Shown one piece after another: positions 5,040 to 5,498 of a stretch of 5,498 nucleotides of DNA. The DNA is from an uncultured Comamonadaceae bacterium (GTDB lineage Bacteria > Pseudomonadota > Gammaproteobacteria > Burkholderiales > Burkholderiaceae_C), in the NCBI GenBank assembly GCA_937871735.1, contig CALMOI010000305.1:1-5498 (forward strand), given 5' to 3'. Below the pieces are notes generated by a model, which saw only the letters and a program-made list of their open reading frames with translations, was not told the origin of the DNA and ran no database searches. The first letter of the stretch is position 1. Each line of letters begins with the position of its first letter. Both the position numbers and the translations under genes were made by a program.

Positions 5040-5498
5040 GCGCCGCGCTGCATGTGCGCGGGCTGGTCAAGCACTTTGGCGGGGTGCAGGCCGTCAAAGG
5101 CATCAGCTTTGACGTGCAGCCGGGCGAATGTGTGGCCCTGATCGGCCCCAACGGCGCAGGCAAATCCACCAGCTTTGCCTGCGTGGCCGGGCAGCACGCA
5201 TTGACGCAAGGTGAAGTGCGCTGGGCCGGGCAGCGCATCGACCGCCTCAGCCCCGCCCAACGCCAGCGCTTGGGCGTGGCCCGCACCTTCCAAGTCGCGC
5301 AAACTTTTGAGGCGCTGACCGTGCGCGCCAACCTCGAACTGCTGCTCGCCGCCCCGCACGGCCTGCGCGCCGGCAACCGCCTGTTGGATCGCCCCCGCGC
5401 CGCCGCCGATGCGCTGCTGGCCCAAGTCGATCTGACGGCCCTGGCCGACACCGATGCCGCCGACTTGCCCTACGGTGCCAAAAAACGCCTGGAACTGG
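5036..5498 (+). CDS. livG: LivG-type ABC transporter ATP-binding protein (3' end outside window)
   Basis: The first 154 residues of a cytoplasmic ATPase subunit that powers the adjoining permease. The ATG at 5036 overlaps the permease TGA by 4 bp (ATGA) and has a strong ribosome site. Visible elements: V-K-H-F-G-G-V-Q-A-V (11-20), typical of LivG; Walker A G-P-N-G-A-G-K-S-T (37-45); Q-loop R-T-F-Q with Gln86; and the ABC signature region L-P-Y-G-A-K-K-R-L-E (144-153). The signature has Pro in place of the usual Ser, a variant known in Liv-type ATPases. LivG rather than LivF is preferred because of the F-G-G-V-x-A-V opening and the A-R-T-F-Q-V segment. Walker B, D-loop and H-loop would lie beyond the right edge, where livF and a binding-protein gene may follow. 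Confidence 0.92.
   Translation, partial: MSAALHVRGLVKHFGGVQAVKGISFDVQPGECVALIGPNGAGKSTSFACVAGQHALTQGEVRWAGQRIDRLSPAQRQRLGVARTFQVAQTFEALTVRANLELLLAAPHGLRAGNRLLDRPRAAADALLAQVDLTALADTDAADLPYGAKKRLEL

Noticed and set aside
1..5498. Mobile element, CRISPR array, tRNA or rRNA
   Set aside because: I saw no transposase or integrase frame, no regularly spaced repeats, and no tRNA- or rRNA-like sequence; the window reads as ordinary chromosomal genes.

Overview
The window is high-GC DNA with dense, tightly spaced genes. The protein set (a Phasin_2-type phasin, an RssA-like patatin, and a HAAT/Liv-family ABC importer) suggests a polyhydroxyalkanoate (PHA)-storing betaproteobacterium, most likely Burkholderiales/Comamonadaceae. 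That placement comes from protein character only; no taxonomic marker is present.

Layout. At the left edge (1-540, + strand) is the C-terminal part of a patatin-like phospholipase. It converges on a phasin gene on the - strand (698-1240). The 157 bp between them hold an intrinsic terminator oriented for the phasin plus further inverted repeats. The phasin promoter region (about 1300-1355) has a recognisable -35/-10 pair and, just downstream of the predicted transcription start, a TGC-rich dyad resembling operators of the PHA-sensing repressor PhaR. From the same 186-bp divergent intergenic region a + strand gene series begins: a class II histone-deacetylase-like amidohydrolase (1427-2365), an FMN nitroreductase (2404-3132), a fused LivH-LivM permease (3168-5039), and the start of a LivG-type ATPase (5036 to the window edge).

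How the genes work together. The phasin coats PHA granules and is probably controlled by PHA levels through a PhaR-type repressor. The + strand genes are separated by 38 bp, 35 bp and a 4-bp overlap, with no terminator seen between them, so they could be one transcription unit. It would encode an ABC importer for a branched-chain amino acid or related small amide or carboxylate, plus two soluble enzymes that might act on the imported compound. The substrate is not determinable here. The binding protein (LivK type) and second ATPase (LivF) are not in the window and may lie beyond the right edge.

Nothing here is a clearly new system. The points most worth a second look are the fused two-domain permease, the operator-promoter arrangement of the phasin, the structured phasin 3' region, and the deacetylase-nitroreductase-importer gene set.
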